From Amoebophrya sp. A120 (Eukaryota > Sar > Dinophyceae > Syndiniales > Amoebophryaceae), in the NCBI GenBank assembly GCA_905178155.1, contig CAJINV010000004.1:3885555-3949554 (forward strand): a DNA stretch of 64,000 nucleotides, written 5' to 3'. Made by a program: the position numbers and the translations under genes. The notes beneath the pieces are model-generated. The model ran no database searches. It was given only the letters and a program-made list of their open reading frames with translations, and had not been told where the DNA came from. The stretch's first letter is position 1. Every line of letters starts with the position of its first letter. This document shows positions 21,692 to 33,628 of the stretch, one piece after another.

Positions 21692-22997
21692 ATGACCGCC
21701 CCCGTTTCAGCGACCCCTAGTACTAACGTTGACCTGCTAAAGCAGGCGGAGGCCGCGGCGCTTACCGCGGGGCAAACCACTCTCTTCGCCGATTATGCAA
21801 CAGCTGCAGATCTCTACGAACGTGCGGGCCGTAGCAGTAGGGCGTTTTCCCTCCTGCTGTCGCTCGACGGAAAGACTTCGTTGACCACGGACGAAGAAAA
21901 AAGACAATACGCGACACTGCTCCATCGAACCCAGGTCCTGCCGACGTATCAAATGTAAAAATGTCTGGGTCTGGAAGAGTCATGCTGTTTTTGCATGACG
22001 CAGAAGGTCTGGCATGGAAGCTCTAGCATCACAGGGTTTGAGAAGCTTCCGCAATGCCGAATCCGCATGACAAGTCCCCCATTTGGGTGACAGAAAGCGG
22101 GCAGCTTTTGCTACCTATGCATGAGAGATTTTCCTGTATTCTGCAATGCGCATCACAAGTTTGGCTCTTCCAGACCCAGACACTTTTGCATTTGATACGA
22201 CGGAGCCGAGAGCGATGATCCAGTTTCTGGAATCCGACACTGCTGCCGCGCTGCTCACGGAAAATTGCAAGGCCCCGGACTTTTTACTCACGGTATGCGA
22301 AGCCGCCGTGAGACTCTGCTTTACAGTCGCTTTCGTCGCGGGGAATCGGCAGGACCTGAAGCTCGCAGACGACGAGACGCCGACGGGGCCAGTCGGGGTG
22401 ATGGAGAGCGTGGAAGAAGCGATTGAAGATTTGGAAAACAGGAAGAAGGTACAAGCCAAATACGAAAGCGACGCGAGGAAGGCGAAGGGGATTTTGGTGA
22501 ACACGGTGATTTTATCAAGTGCAAAAACGTCTGGGTCTGGAAAAGTGTAAACTTGCCATGCAGATTTTCCATGACCCATGTGATCTGGAGTGCGGGACTT
22601 AGCATGACGGACTCTGCGAGGTCTCTGCAATGCTTATCCTGCATGAGAAACTCCCTCCTAACTTGGTCGAAAGTGGGCAGCTTTTGGCACTCATGCAACA
22701 CAGATTTTTGTGTCGTTCAGATTTACCATGACAAGTTACCACCTTCCAGACCCAGCCATATATATTTGCAATTCATAGATTTCGAAGCTGCTCGAGGTTT
22801 TCGAAAAGAAATTCCGGAGACTCTTCAGCGATGAAACTGTCGGAGTAGACGCCGCGCTGCGGGAAAAAGCTGAACAAAAGTTCGACCGGTGGGCTCGCGA
22901 ACTGAAGCAGTTGTTGGAGGGGTTGCTGAAACAAGCAGATGGCCAACGTGGGAAGAGGAAAAAAATCGAGGAAGAGGAACCCAGGTTTGGAGATTGA
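21692..22997 (+). CDS. Predicted alpha-helical protein of unknown function
   Basis: Exons 21692-21946, 22203-22512 and 22783-22997 give a 259-codon ORF; both introns are family A introners. The sequence is Ala/Leu/Glu-rich and almost certainly helical. The first exon (LLKQAEAAALTAGQTTLFADYATAADLYERAG) looks like helical hairpin repeats. The C-terminus is Lys/Glu-rich with a basic GKRKKIEEEE tail. No signal peptide or membrane segment is seen. It sits directly upstream of CSN6 but no functional link follows from that. I do not recognise the family. Confidence 0.68.
21947..22197. mobile_element. Introner family A, TSD CGACG
   Basis: It starts TATCAAATGTAAAAATG and ends ...TTTGCATTTGATA. The TSD is at 21942-21946 and 22198-22202. 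Removal joins L-P-T to E-P-R-A-M. Confidence 0.93.
22513..22777. mobile_element. Introner family A, TSD GATTT
   Basis: It starts TATCAAGTGCAAAAACG and ends ...TTTGCAATTCATA. The TSD is at 22508-22512 and 22778-22782. Removal gives N-T-V-I-S-K-L-L-E. The core resembles that of the element at 1-262. Confidence 0.92.
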
Positions 22998-23576
22998 TAG
23001 AGAAATAAAAACGGCTATGACGAGCCTCATGCATAGTATTCTCATCGTCGAATCGAAATATTCCAGCTGAAAATGAAAGTACTTTTACAGGTGTATTGTT
23101 TGATGATGAAAAAAGTTTTCAAGCTTCGTTTCAAATCAAGTAACATAAGCATAAGGCTCTGTCGCCGAGCTGCACCCTTGGTCTCAAGTTAGTTTCGCTG
23201 CAAACGCCACAAGCTGCGGTTTGAAGAAGTATTTGAGCTTTGTTCACCAACGCAGGCTCTTTCACTCGGAAGAAGAGGATCTGACCGCGTCGATCCAGCG
23301 ATCGTGATTTGGCTTTGTGACAGCGAAGATCCCTGCAGCTTTCCTGGAAGATTATAGTGTCTTGTTGTAGTTCGGCTCAGAAGGAGATCCTTTAAATGCG
23401 TGGTTTTTCTGTTATGTGTTTTTACAGGATTTCCATTTCAGTTCGTGGAACAAAGTTAAAGTACGTCAGAAGCTGAAAAGATCGATTGTTGCTTCATGTA
23501 CACCACCACCGGCACAATCTGCATGATGCTGATATCATCTACCGTATGTTGAAAGTAGCACGTGAAGAAGAACAAA
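22998..23576. other. Intergenic, no feature seen
   Basis: About 580 bases without introner or supported ORF, upstream of CSN6. Confidence 0.5.
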
Positions 23577-25161
23577 ATGAGTGGCGCAACCTCTTCGAGG
23601 AAACTCCAGTTGCACCCGCTCGTCCTTCTGAACATTGCGGACCAGACTACGAGGCTTCAGCAGGCCAAGGTCGAGCATCAAGCACAGTTGTCTCGTCCGC
23701 CAGTCGCCATTGCTGCGCTGCTCGGCCAATTTACGGACGACAACAAGGCGCATTTGTACAATTCTTTCGAACTGAAATTTAACACGGAAACGGAGACGGA
23801 CCCAGACGCGGACCCGACCCAGCTCGATCGGAAGTTTTTCGATGAACGGTTAAAGCAGTATGCGGAGGTGTTTCCCTATCGCGAGAAAAAAGTGTTACAG
23901 TTACACATTGTCTTGCAGGCCAAGCAAGACAGACAGGCTCTGTCATGCCGGATATGCATAAGAGCCTCGTTTCGTAGGTGTTTTCCCCTAGGATTTCTGC
24001 ATTACAGGTTTTCTCTCTCATGCAGGGACATTTGTGTTGCTGAATTGCCTACAAATGTGTAACTGTAGTAACACTTTTTTCTCACGATATTCCCAGTTTG
24101 GAGTTTCTTGGGCTCTACGTTTGCTGTGCTGGGAAGGAAGTGTTTCAGCTGAGTATCCCGATGATAAAATCTTTCCTTGCCGGGTTGTCTGCGGAATACC
24201 TACTGCATGTCGACTGTCACATACGGAAGAGCAGTGGTAGTTCTTTAGCATCTGCTGGTTCCAGCAATGGGAGTGTAGCATCCTCTGCTTTATCTGCCGT
24301 TGTTGGCGAGGACGTGATTACATTCGGGCTGAAAGACATCCACGTCTACGAAAAGAGCGCAGGAACGACCGGAGTCGGGGCGGTCTGGGAAGTGTCGCAA
24401 GAAAGGTTTGCAGCTTTTAGCTTGTGTTGACCTGTCAACATGATTCGATTGTCCCTTTTACTACTAGTAGGTACTTCGATGTACTAGAATAGATACTTCT
24501 TCTGGGAGTTGTATGGTGCAGTTCTTTATTTTTCATTTTGACCTTATTTCATCCGGCAAGCATGTCGACGTCCGTCCAACACTGCAAATAAAGGTTTGAC
24601 GTCGCTTCCACGGAGGTAGAGCGCATCACGACCCAGCAGCTTGCCACAGGCGGCGATGGTGAGGGTCTGGCGCAGTATGCGAACCACAAGAAGGCCCTTC
24701 TCCGAAGCACGACGATGCTCCGCGACCGGATAGACCTGCTCCTCGGGTTTCTGCACGCACAGCAATCCATAGACAGTACTACACCAAGGTCCCCCGAAGA
24801 CGAGCAGACACTGCGCGAAATCGCCCTTCTCTGCGCGCAGTTACAGCGGGACAAGGTGAGTGGCTCGGGTGCAGAAGTAGGAGAAGCTAGTTCTTCGGTG
24901 AAAACGACTAGAAGAACGACTCCAGAGTCGACAACACCTTTCGATCCGTACTTCCGGCAATCGCAGCTTTTTCGGGAGGCAGAGGCCGCGACCGTTGCGA
25001 CGGAACTGACGCGAGTGGTGGCGACGATGTCAGAGCTGGTGGACCTGCAAGGAAACAGTACTAGAGATCACCAAAGTGACTTGCCGTCTGCTGGTGGCGC
25101 GAGGAAAAAACGCACGCCTGGAGGGGGCGTGCTTGGACAAGTTGCTGGGGTTAGAAACTGA
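23577..25161 (+). CDS. CSN6: COP9 signalosome subunit 6 (MPN-domain, non-catalytic)
   Basis: Exons 23577-23876, 24095-24405 and 24594-25161 give 392 codons. The first intron is a family E introner; the second is classical (GTTTGC...AAATAAAG). CSN6 is a scaffold subunit of the COP9 signalosome, which removes NEDD8 from cullins. The MPN fold is recognisable from LHPLVLLNIADQTTRLQQ, IAALLGQF, NSFELKF, the FFDERLKQYAEVFP block and then SLEFLGLYV; this last phrase appears only after the introner is removed. No JAMM metal-binding motif is present, as expected for CSN6. The helical C-terminal region contains ASTEVERITTQQLATGGDGEGLAQY and LLRSTTMLRDRIDLLLGFL, diagnostic of CSN6 rather than Rpn8 or eIF3f. 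A Ser/Gly-rich insert lies at 24236-24290. The extreme C-terminus after about 25050 is unsure: another frame (EITKVTCRLLVARGKN...) also looks coding. Confidence 0.9.
23877..24089. mobile_element. Introner family E, TSD TTCCC
   Basis: It starts TATCGCGAGAAAAAAGTG and ends ...TTTCTCACGATA. The TSD is at 23872-23876 and 24090-24094. Removal restores the conserved CSN6 phrase V-F-P-S-L-E-F-L-G, which is independent evidence for the boundary. Confidence 0.95.
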
Positions 25162-25695
25162 TGAGGCAGGAGGTTTTCATAGTACTGTGCTTGCAACTGT
25201 GGTGACTACTTATTATAGCACAATCACACTTCATTTCTCCATTTCCATGCGGCTTTGACATTGAATCCAGTGAAGATGTTCTACGGCAGATCTTTTAGCA
25301 GTTCATCCGTTTGGATCCGCAATATACATTTTGATGTACTACCTGCTATCTGAATCGGTTTCATCGTTTATAATGGGGAAGAAGAAGTAGTCCATCGTCG
25401 TGGTACAACGATTATTTCCGCATAATCTTCACTATCTCGCTTTATTCTCTACTACAGCGATCGTACCAGAAGTGCATACCGAATAAAACATGATGGTTGT
25501 AATTTCATCTTCGAAGGAGCCTGTCTGAGGCAGGCCAGGGAGTCGCTACTTCAAGTGCTCCATGAAGCTATGTTGACATCACCACTTCCTATTCGCGATC
25601 GCGCATGAAAGTTGAGCCCTAGTTGTACCGGGCTCGCAGCCTTGCGGGCCAGCACGGGAATTGTACAGCAAGAACTCGAAGCCAAAATCACCACC
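25162..25695. other. Intergenic between CSN6 and COG5
   Basis: No introner. The first 100 bases may still be CSN6 coding in another frame (open to 25258). Otherwise I see nothing. Confidence 0.45.
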
Positions 25696-28600
25696 ATGGA
25701 TTTCGTCACTAGCGCGTCCTTATCGTGTGGAAAAGTATCGCACTCGTACTAATCGCAAATATGCATGACAAATGTTTTTCCCAAGGAAAAACAGCATTAC
25801 AAATTCGACTTTCCTTCTTGCCAAAATTTGTGATGCAGTTTATACTAGTACGATACTTTTGCAATGCATAGTCCTCCATTCCCTCCTCTGCGGAGGTGAC
25901 CTCCCAGTTCAGGCGGCGGGATTTTGAGGTCACCGACTTCATCGGCAAGGTCGCGACGCAGGGGAACGACTTCATCGGCACACTGGCAAACGTCTTGGAC
26001 GAATCGCTAACCGGGATACAGTATGAGCTGCAAAAGTATCGTACTCGTAGTTAGTAATCGCAATCATGCGTTACAAATCTGCTTCGTAAGGTAAATCAGC
26101 ATGACAAATTTCATTTCTCATGCTGAGGAAATTTGTAATGCATTTATACGAGTGCGATACCATACTTTTACAGTTCATATACAGAGCAACCTGCACGCGG
26201 AGGTGGTGCTCTGCCACGATCGGCTTCTCGATAACACGTACTAAATTTCAATTTTTATTACCAATGGATTTTCGTTTTTGTTTATTGCCATGCTGGAACA
26301 GCAATGCGAGCTTGGACTGTGTCATACATGATACTTCATCTCTTGCTAGAAATACTGAAGTGAAACGAATCTTATCAAAGAGGAGCGCATCCAATGTTCT
26401 TTTACGTAAGTCGTACTTGATGGTATTTGATCACAACACCAGCTTCAACCTGGAGCTCCTTGATAAAGAGCTGTCGGAAGTGCGGGAGAATGTGTCCGTC
26501 CTGAAGGCCTCCATGCAGGAAGTGCGATCCCATTGCCTCGTTCCCTTCCGCGACCTGCGTAGGAAGACGGCGTTGCTGAACCGAGCGCAAAGGGTGAACG
26601 TATTGCTGCGGAGGTATCTGCGGTTTGAGTTCGACCTGAAGAAACTGCGCGCACACGTGGACCCCGGTACTACTAGTAGAGTAGAGTTTGCTCCTAATCG
26701 GAGATATTAAGTAATTCGTAAAGGTAAATAACGCCGGCTCTCTGCGAGGCAGTACTAGTGCATCTCTTGTTCTTTCCGAAATAAATGCTTGGCTCCTCTT
26801 CATCTTTGCATGGTAACGCGAGGTGGTTGCAAACAGCACTCTATCTCATAATTCACAAGCTACCAAAATGTAATATCACCAGGCAGTGGCGGACTTACCA
26901 AGGAATACGCCAAGGCTGCGCGCACGATCTACGAGCTGGAAAATGCGTTGCTCGAGGATGGCCTGGAAAAGCTTTCCGTGTTGCAACGAGACATTCACTT
27001 CATTCGGGAAGTCGGCCAGCAGATCCGGGGGAGGGCGAAGGAAGACCTCTGGCGGGGCTTGAAAGAAATGAACTTGTTGGTCCTCGAGCAAGCCACGCAG
27101 GCGTTTTACAACCTGCACTGTCTGTCGGAAGAGGTATTTCTATACGGTGCAGGGAGAAATTGCAATCAAAATTATCTTGCATGACGAGAGGGAGACGAGA
27201 TCTTCATACGAATTCAGGTTCATGTCCCAATTTGATTTTTCTTGTTGGGAACATTTGATGTGCACATGCAATCATCTACACGAGTAAAGCGACACGATTA
27301 ATATTTTAACTTACCACATTACACCAGCTTGAGCTGCTCGCGTCTGACCTGGCGAGGAAGCTGGACGAGCTCCTAAAACCGCTTGGCACGCGGTTTTCCG
27401 GGTCAATAACGGTGTTATGCTTTGCAAATATGTTGTCTGGGGCTGGACGGTTGCATCAACTTGTGATGCGTATTCTAGAATAGGCAGAAATTTGCATTGC
27501 ATGAGCGCCAAAAGACACCCATTTCTTGGTACACAAATAGGGGATTTCTAAATGGAGGACCAGGATAGGCATCAAGAGGAAGAGCAAGAGGCCTGTGCAA
27601 AACCTGCGGTGCTGTTGCGTGCAATAGAGACCATTTGCGTGGTCGAGAAGATGCATGACAAACAAGTGCAAGAATCTTCCAGATCCAGACATGTTTGCAG
27701 TTGATAGGTGGCCGCGTTGCTCGACAACTTTTTCGCCGCCGGAACTGCGGTATGCTCGCAAATTGCGTTCCTCGACAATTTCCTCCGCAACCGCACCGAC
27801 CCAATCACGCACGCGAAGTTCTCCGACTGCTTTTTGCTGTACAACGGAAAAAATGCTGAAACAAATACAGTTACAACGGCGGCGTTGTCTTCATCTTCAA
27901 CTGGTACAACAGCAGCACCAGGTACTACTAGTACATCAATATTAAGACCGACCTCCTTCTTGGAGGTTTTCTTCCACCTGTTCTTCTCCGAGTATTTCGC
28001 CCCAAAACTCCGGCAATCCCTGCACCAAGCGACCATCGCGAAAGAATTCCCGCTCGTTTCCAAGAAACTGGAAGCCAGCTTCCTGGACGTGTTGCAGGAG
28101 CAGGGCGCGACGGGCAGCGTGATATTTCAGCTGAAGAAACAGCTTTTCGCGTTGCCGGAAGTCGAAAACCTCCACAACCAGTACATCCAGACCGTGCTAA
28201 CCAGAGTGACCGAACCGGTGGAACTGATGCTCCCCGAAGCGGTTTATCAACTGCAAAAATGTCATCTGGGTCTGGACGGATGCGAACTTGTGATGCGTGT
28301 TGCGGCTCATACAAAGATCTGTGTAGTATGACTTGCAAAAGGTCCCCATTAGTCATGTTGAGAGGGCGTTTCTCATGCAGAATAGGCATCACCAAGGGGC
28401 TGCAGAAGCAGAACCTGTGATGCTAGGCCCTGCATTCCAGACTTGGCGGAGCTTGGAGAAACTGCATGACAAGTCTCAGACTCTTCCACACCCAGACGCA
28501 TTTGCAATGCATACGGTTCTGAACAGCGCCATGGACGCGGTGGCGCAGGCCAACGCGGGCATGACCCCGCAGCCGCACCTGTTGCAGGACCCGCTGCCGA

Positions 28601-29908
28601 CCTTGGCCGACGTCAAGCGCTACGTCCAGATTCTCGCGGAGGCCCTGAAGACCGCAGAGCAGGGCCTGCAGTTTGTGTATCTATCGGTCGTGAACAACGT
28701 GCGCACGAGCGTGCTGCTGTTTGTCTCGCGGCTGGAGCTGTTGACCGACGCGAACGGGATGATGGTGGTGACCAATTTCCAGGCGAACCCCACCGGGAAC
28801 GAGTTCACGTTTACCAACAGCCACCAGAGGAACTGCCGGCTCTTCCAACTGCTGTCCGCGTTCGATGCCAGTCTGCGGGAGATGTGCCTGGGACAGAACC
28901 TACCGCCACAACTGTGGCAACACCTCCGCACGACGTGCCGGTCGTTTGTGGAGTGCTTTTTCCAAATTATCAAATGCAAATATGTCTGAGTCTGGAAGAA
29001 AGCAAGTTTGTCATGCTTGTCTAGCATGACTCTCAAATCTGTGATGCATGAGCAGGAAAAGGGCCCCTTGCCTGTGATGCAAAAACGCAGCTTGTCATGC
29101 GAGAAACGAAGCACACAGCTAGCAGCACAAAAAACTTGTCATGCTGGGATGCATATTGCAGTGCGCCCACCATTCGCAAATTAGCATCACAAGTTTCCCG
29201 ACCCAGACATTATATTTGCAATGCATACAAACGGTCCGGATCAAATTCTCCCAGGAATACTACGCGAAATGGCGGCAGGAGCTGCTCAATACCGGGGGTG
29301 CTGTTGCACCGGATGTAGCAGCTCTTCCTAGCCCCAGCCTGCAGGAGTTTGTCACCTACGCCCATTCCGTGCAGAAAACCTACCTGGCCGCCTACAATAC
29401 GCAATTGCTGCAATCGCTGGCGGTGCAATTCGCGGGCGATTTGGTGCGCGTGGCGCTCTTGCGCCTGTTCCTGGGCACATTTTACGACGACGGGAAAGTT
29501 GTCGCCTTTTACAACAATAGTTCCTCAACAGGTGCAACTTCTACTTCCGGAGCAGTAGTAGAGCAAATAGTACAACAACCCAACGGCGGGACTTCTACTC
29601 ACACTCTTTCCGACGAAGCCGCTGCGCGGCAACAAGCCGTGGCACTCGTCCCAGGTATCGCCACGGACATCCAAAACGCGTGCCTCAGCACGGACGCCGG
29701 GCGAAAGCGGCTCTGCCGGGATTTGGAGCTTTTGGAGCGGGGCGTACTCGCCCTTGCCGGCGTTACCAGCGGCCAGCCCTTTTTCGAGCAGCACATATTG
29801 GCTTTGACGCAAAAAGTAGTAGCGAGGGAAGTGCCCAAGGCGACTCTCCTGGAGCACGTAGCGGCCGATGTGGTGTGGAGCAAAGCGCTCAATGAGTTCT
29901 TGGTGTAG
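25696..29908 (+). CDS. COG5: Conserved oligomeric Golgi complex subunit 5
   Basis: Nine exons: 25696-25720, 25876-26021, 26185-26237, 26443-26666, 26883-27133, 27328-27414, 27711-28244, 28519-28967 and 29233-29908. They join into one 814-codon ORF. Introns 3, 4 and 5 are classical GT-AG; the other five are introners. COG5 is part of the COG tether that guides retrograde vesicles to the Golgi. Diagnostic phrases are SVLKASMQEVRSHCLVPF, RRKTALLNRAQRVNVLLRRYLRF, TKEYAKAARTIYELENAL, EQATQAFYNLHCLSEE and the later FAPKLRQSLHQATIAKEFP. The first exon codes only eight full residues and ends inside a codon. Short Thr/Ser-rich expansions at 27850-27945 and 29518-29605 look like lineage-specific inserts. 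No signal peptide, as expected for a peripheral Golgi protein. The family call is confident; the exact 5' exons are less so. Confidence 0.88.
25721..25870. mobile_element. Introner family C, TSD GTCCT
   Basis: It starts TATCGTGTGGAAAAGTATCG and ends ...TTTTGCAATGCATA. The TSD is at 25716-25720 and 25871-25875. At 150 bp it is one of the shortest copies. It sits 25 nt after the COG5 start codon. Confidence 0.92.
26022..26179. mobile_element. Introner family C, TSD TACAG
   Basis: It starts TATGAGCTGCAAAAGTATCG and ends ...TTTACAGTTCATA. The TSD is at 26017-26021 and 26180-26184. Removal gives L-T-G-I-Q-S-N-L-H. Confidence 0.92.
27416..27706. mobile_element. Introner family A, TSD GGTGT/GGTGG
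   Basis: It starts TATGCTTTGCAAATATGTTG and ends ...ATGTTTGCAGTTGATA. The TSD matches at 4 of 5 bases (27411-27415 and 27707-27711). Removal gives S-I-T-V-A-A-L-L-D-N-F in COG5. Confidence 0.88.
28245..28513. mobile_element. Introner family A, TSD CGGTT
   Basis: It starts TATCAACTGCAAAAATGTC and ends ...GCATTTGCAATGCATA. The TSD is at 28240-28244 and 28514-28518. The core resembles that of the copy at 61358. Confidence 0.92.
28968..29227. mobile_element. Introner family A, TSD CAAAT/CAAAC
   Basis: It starts TATCAAATGCAAATATGTC and ends ...TTTGCAATGCATA. The TSD matches at 4 of 5 bases. Removal gives E-C-F-F-Q-(M or T)-V-R-I-K-F, depending on which TSD copy is kept. Confidence 0.9.
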
Positions 29909-30006
29909 AAGTGACAGCAGTGCTACAAGGCAGGAATGAGCAGCAGCTGCAGCAGAAGGCTGCTTTTCTTTTTTCATGTTGATCCGCCCCCCAAGATTTG
30001 AACAAG

Positions 30007-30303
30007 ATGGAAAACGAAAAGCCGAAGAAGGACAAGACGACGCACATTTATTTTCAGACGCCCGCACTAAGTAAAAAAAAACGCACATCACGGCGTGAAA
30101 AAGCGGTTCCTGATGTACGTGAAGTGAACCTTGTTGACTCGCCCCCACAGGTTGAAGTCGTGTACTATGGAATTGTTGCCGAAGAAGAAGATGTGGTGCA
30201 AGAACTTAACGGAAAAAAAGGCCTCTCGTGCGTACAAGATTTTTTGGAGCTGTCGTCCCGTTTTACTTTTTTTACCCGCTCGGCAGAGCATACCAGAAGA
30301 TGA
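30007..30303 (+). CDS. Doubtful small basic protein
   Basis: A 98-codon ORF whose ATG lies in the context AACAAGATGGAA, almost identical to the start at 4109. The product is Lys/Glu/Asp-rich at the N-terminus (MENEKPKKDKTTHIYF) and has no domain I recognise. An overlapping minus-strand ORF (30399-30088) also looks protein-like in its second half, so strand is not certain. It may instead be an exon of a longer gene or not coding at all. Confidence 0.35.
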   Translation: MENEKPKKDKTTHIYFQTPALSKKKRTSRREKAVPDVREVNLVDSPPQVEVVYYGIVAEEEDVVQELNGKKGLSCVQDFLELSSRFTFFTRSAEHTRR

Positions 30304-30682
30304 AGATCCCAGATAAATCTGTCTACTTACATTCCGATGCATTCGGTCTGACGCCGGGTCCGTTGGAAAAGCCGTTTGAGTTTCTCTATTGAGCAGCATC
30401 TCACGCTTGCGTGGTTTCTCTATGTATAATTGAGCATCTCAAGGGCATTCATGTTGCAGGCGAACACATTCACATGATAGATTAAAGACATCTCCTGTCC
30501 GCAATCATCTTCGAATGCTAGCAAGCCGCTTGCGTTTGTTCACCTGTGTTGATTTATTTTCCAAGGCCTCTACTTCAGCGATTTAGATTTTACGATTTAG
30601 ATCCCTTCTATTAATTTGACTTCTATAAAAAACCCCGATCACAACTCACTCATGCCGGTGACGGCTTCGATATCGATTTGAC
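30304..30682. other. Intergenic, no feature seen
   Basis: 379 bases between the doubtful small ORF and the next gene. No introner, RNA gene or repeat is evident. Confidence 0.45.
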
Positions 30683-33628
30683 ATGTTTCGATTGGCAAAA
30701 AAGATCAGAATGGACGGGCAACACAATACCATGACGTCGCCCTCATCTCTCTTCAGAAACATTAATGTTTCACTCCGCTCGGCGTCGGCTTGGTTCTACT
30801 ACGCTGCCATCGCTTCCTACTATTTCAGTTCCAGCACCTTCACTGTCGCCACCGCGGCCAGTCCCCCAACCTCCGCCAGGACCACTGAGCAGTTCCAAAA
30901 TGCTGTCGACTCAAATTCTTGCACCGGGCCGGTTGCAGCTGGTGCAGCTCCTACACCTACTGTGCCCCCCTCTGTGGCAAAAATAGTTTCCGCAAGCATC
31001 GGCTTCCCACGGCCGCCGGAAAATAGAAACAAAGATATTGGTGTTGACAGTCGGAGCTGCAGGACCGATGTTTCCGGGGGTTCCTGCCAGCAACGCGGTC
31101 GACAGGGAGGTTCTTCCTCGGCCGCAAACCGGCGACCGACCACAACCGCGTCGCGTATAGCGTTCTCAAACGTTACATTCTCAGCTGTTACATGAATTTG
31201 CAATGCAAGAATTGGAAAAGTCAAAGGGCACAGAGATTGCGCCTCTAGCACTACAAATTCGCGCAGATTTCAATACTGTTTAGCCCTTTAAAAATTTGTC
31301 GTGCGCAGCAGCTTCGCCGTGTGGATGTTCATGTTGATGGTAGTTTTGCATGGAAAATCATGTAACAGCTGAGAGTGGTGTAACGCTAACGCTTGAGAAT
31401 GCCATATCGCAGCAGCGGGTGAAAGACGACGTTTTAGTGGAGTCTGTTTCTCCCATATGCAAGAGAAAAACCGTGTAAGTGTAAAAGTAAATTTGTGTTG
31501 CAGAACATGCAACAGACTCACGCCTATCATGCCAGACAGCCATGAAGTCCTCTTTTCATGTGTGTTTTCCCTTACAAGCCACGCATGACAGGTTTTCTCT
31601 GTCATGTAGAGCAAATTTGTGATGCTGTTTCTCAAAGAAAGTTACACTTACACACTTTTTTTCCTGGATATCCCAGGCTGCCGACGTTGCCCCCGAACCA
31701 AACCGGCGTTATCACGAAGCAAAGACGCCCAGACACCTCTCCGGGTGTCGCTTCCAGTGCAGTGGTGCGTGCAGGAGGAGGAGCGGCGGCGCATCAGGTG
31801 GTGCTGGGTACTACTAGCAGGGTACCCTCGGGGTTGCCGGGGAGTTCCTCCAGTCGCGGTCCGGCTCCGTCGCCAAAGGAGCAGCAGCCCTGGAGCGCAC
31901 GGTAATAGAGTTTGATAATTGATGCATAAAGCTTACAAGAACGCCAGAAGATTAATACTTGAATAAAAAAAACAAAAAGAACGCTTGAATAAAACAAACA
32001 GTTCTACCAGTCTGCACCGCTGGACAACCAGGATTCGATCCCCCTATTCTGCAATCTCCGCCGAAATGCAACATCGCCTGAGCAGTCCGGGGGCTGGAGC
32101 GAGAACAACAAACCGCGTACATGTTGGAGGTGATATTAGTGCACCTGCTCCCGCCACCACGACCACCGCCCGGCCCCCCGCTCCGTTTTACGAAGACGAA
32201 TGCGTGTACCGCGGGGAGCCGCGGGGGAAGTGCAGCGGTGTGCCCATCATGCAAACCGTGCTGGCCGCGCACGCCGTGCCGTGCGACAAGTCGCAATCCG
32301 TGATGACGCACACGGCTTCCCCGGCCCACGGAATGTACAGCATCGAAACCATGGGGGCGGGCTTCGGGCGACAGGCGTGTACCCAGGATCAGGTCGATAT
32401 GGGAGTTTCAGGATCGAAATCGACAAAGTTGAATATGATTTGTGATGCATAAAATGCGAAGCACAAAGTGCCTGCCTTGCGAGGATGGCAAGTGAGGCTG
32501 ATTGTAAGCCTTTGTAGGGGTAGAGTTGAGCTGCCAAGGAGCATGGCAAACGCAGCCTTCTCTGCTCCAAACAGCATGGCAGGTTGTCGTGCGCCGCTTC
32601 GTAATTGGAGGCCCAAGTGGTATCCATTTTATGCATGACAAACTGTTTGTGTTTCAACTTTGACGATTTCGATCCTGACACTCCCATAGTCGAATTGGTT
32701 TCGTCGCCAAGAAGAACGAGGGACATCGGCGAACCGACAGAGAAGAAGTTGACACCTTCAATATGAATTGCAAAAGTATCGTACTCGTATAAATGCATTT
32801 CCTCAGCATGGGAAATAAATAAAATCTGTAATGCAGATTTACCTTGGGAACAAGATTTGTAATGCAACACTTGCATTTATACGAGTACGATACTTCTGCA
32901 CTGGATATTCAAACGCCGCCAGCAATAAAATGGCTACTATTTCCAACCGGGACGTTGCGAAGGCCACAATAATTCGGGCGCTGAGTAAAACGACTGGTGG
33001 GCCAGGTGTTGCTACAACAGCAACCGGCGCTGCTGCTGCTGCTGCTGCTGTTATGGATCATGTAGAAGTGCCGGCGGCGGTGGCTGCACCTGCGCGCCCG
33101 TCCGGAGGAGGAGCGTCGTCGTCCTCGACAACGTCTACCTTCCCACTACAGACGACGGGCAGCTTCCCGATCGGTGACCGGATCGTGCCGAACCCATTTG
33201 GCCCCTTGGGCTTGGTCGTGCCCCATCCGCCACTGACCGCCCGGGAGCATCCACAGCGGCCCGTCACGGTGCAGCACGCTTCGCCTGGTGGCGGGACGCA
33301 GAACAGGCCACGACGGCCGCAGTCGGCGGGGAGTAGCAACACATTTCTTTCCAGACCCTACACGGCCGATACTGCCTCCAGCAGTGTTGTTGCGTTCGCA
33401 CCGGACAAGCTCCTGCCCGAGTCCGTTGTTACGCCCTCGCCAGATGTCGAACGCTACTTCTCCCCGGGCGGCTCCGCGGGCTTGCGGCGGGCTCTGTTCC
33501 CCGAACCGGCAAGGCCGGGGGAAACGACGTGGCGGCGCGGGGGACAGGGAGTGACAAAAGACGGCATTTTTCCCCAAGAGTCCCACGACCAAACTCGCAG
33601 ACCCCTGGCACGACACCCGCCTTTCTAG
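30683..33628 (+). CDS. Low-complexity protein of unknown function
   Basis: Exons 30683-31155, 31412-31455, 31676-31901, 32011-32397, 32694-32761 and 32913-33628 join into a 637-codon ORF. One intron is classical (31902-32010, GTAATA...TACCAG); four are introners of families D, E, F and C. The N-terminus has a hydrophobic stretch about 30-55 residues in (SAWFYYAAIASYYF), which could be a signal anchor. Most of the protein is Pro/Ala/Gly/Ser/Thr-rich, including an Ala run coded by GCT repeats at 33026-33050. One compact region (YEDECVYRGEPRGKCSGVPIM...MQTVLAAHAVPCDKSQSVM, about 32185-32390) contains spaced Cys residues and may be the only folded part. I do not recognise the family. An alternative start is ATG 30710. 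Confidence 0.68.
31156..31406. mobile_element. Introner family D, TSD TCGCG/TCGCA
   Basis: It starts TATAGCGTTCTCAAACG and ends ...GAGAATGCCATA. The TSD matches at 4 of 5 bases. Removal gives T-A-S-(R/Q)-Q-R-V-K-D in frame. Confidence 0.88.
31456..31670. mobile_element. Introner family E, TSD TCCCA
   Basis: It starts TATGCAAGAGAAAAACCGTG and ends ...TTTTTTCCTGGATA. The TSD is at 31451-31455 and 31671-31675. It follows a 44-nt exon. Confidence 0.92.
32398..32688. mobile_element. Introner family F, TSD GTCGA
   Basis: It starts TATGGGAGTTTCAGGATCGA and ends ...GATCCTGACACTCCCATA. The TSD is at 32393-32397 and 32689-32693. Removal gives D-Q-V-E-L-V-S-S. Confidence 0.93.
32762..32907. mobile_element. 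Introner family C, TSD TTCAA
   Basis: It starts TATGAATTGCAAAAGTATCG and ends ...TTCTGCACTGGATA. The TSD is at 32757-32761 and 32908-32912. The length is 146 bp. Confidence 0.92.

Noticed and set aside
25076-25258. Separate small gene after CSN6
   Set aside because: The frame EITKVTCRLL... overlaps the CSN6 end and could equally be a CSN6 C-terminus after a missed frame change; not enough for its own entry.
30088-30399. Minus-strand ORF with protein-like second half
   Set aside because: No recognisable family and it opposes the otherwise uniform gene direction; kept only as a caution for the doubtful ORF at 30007.
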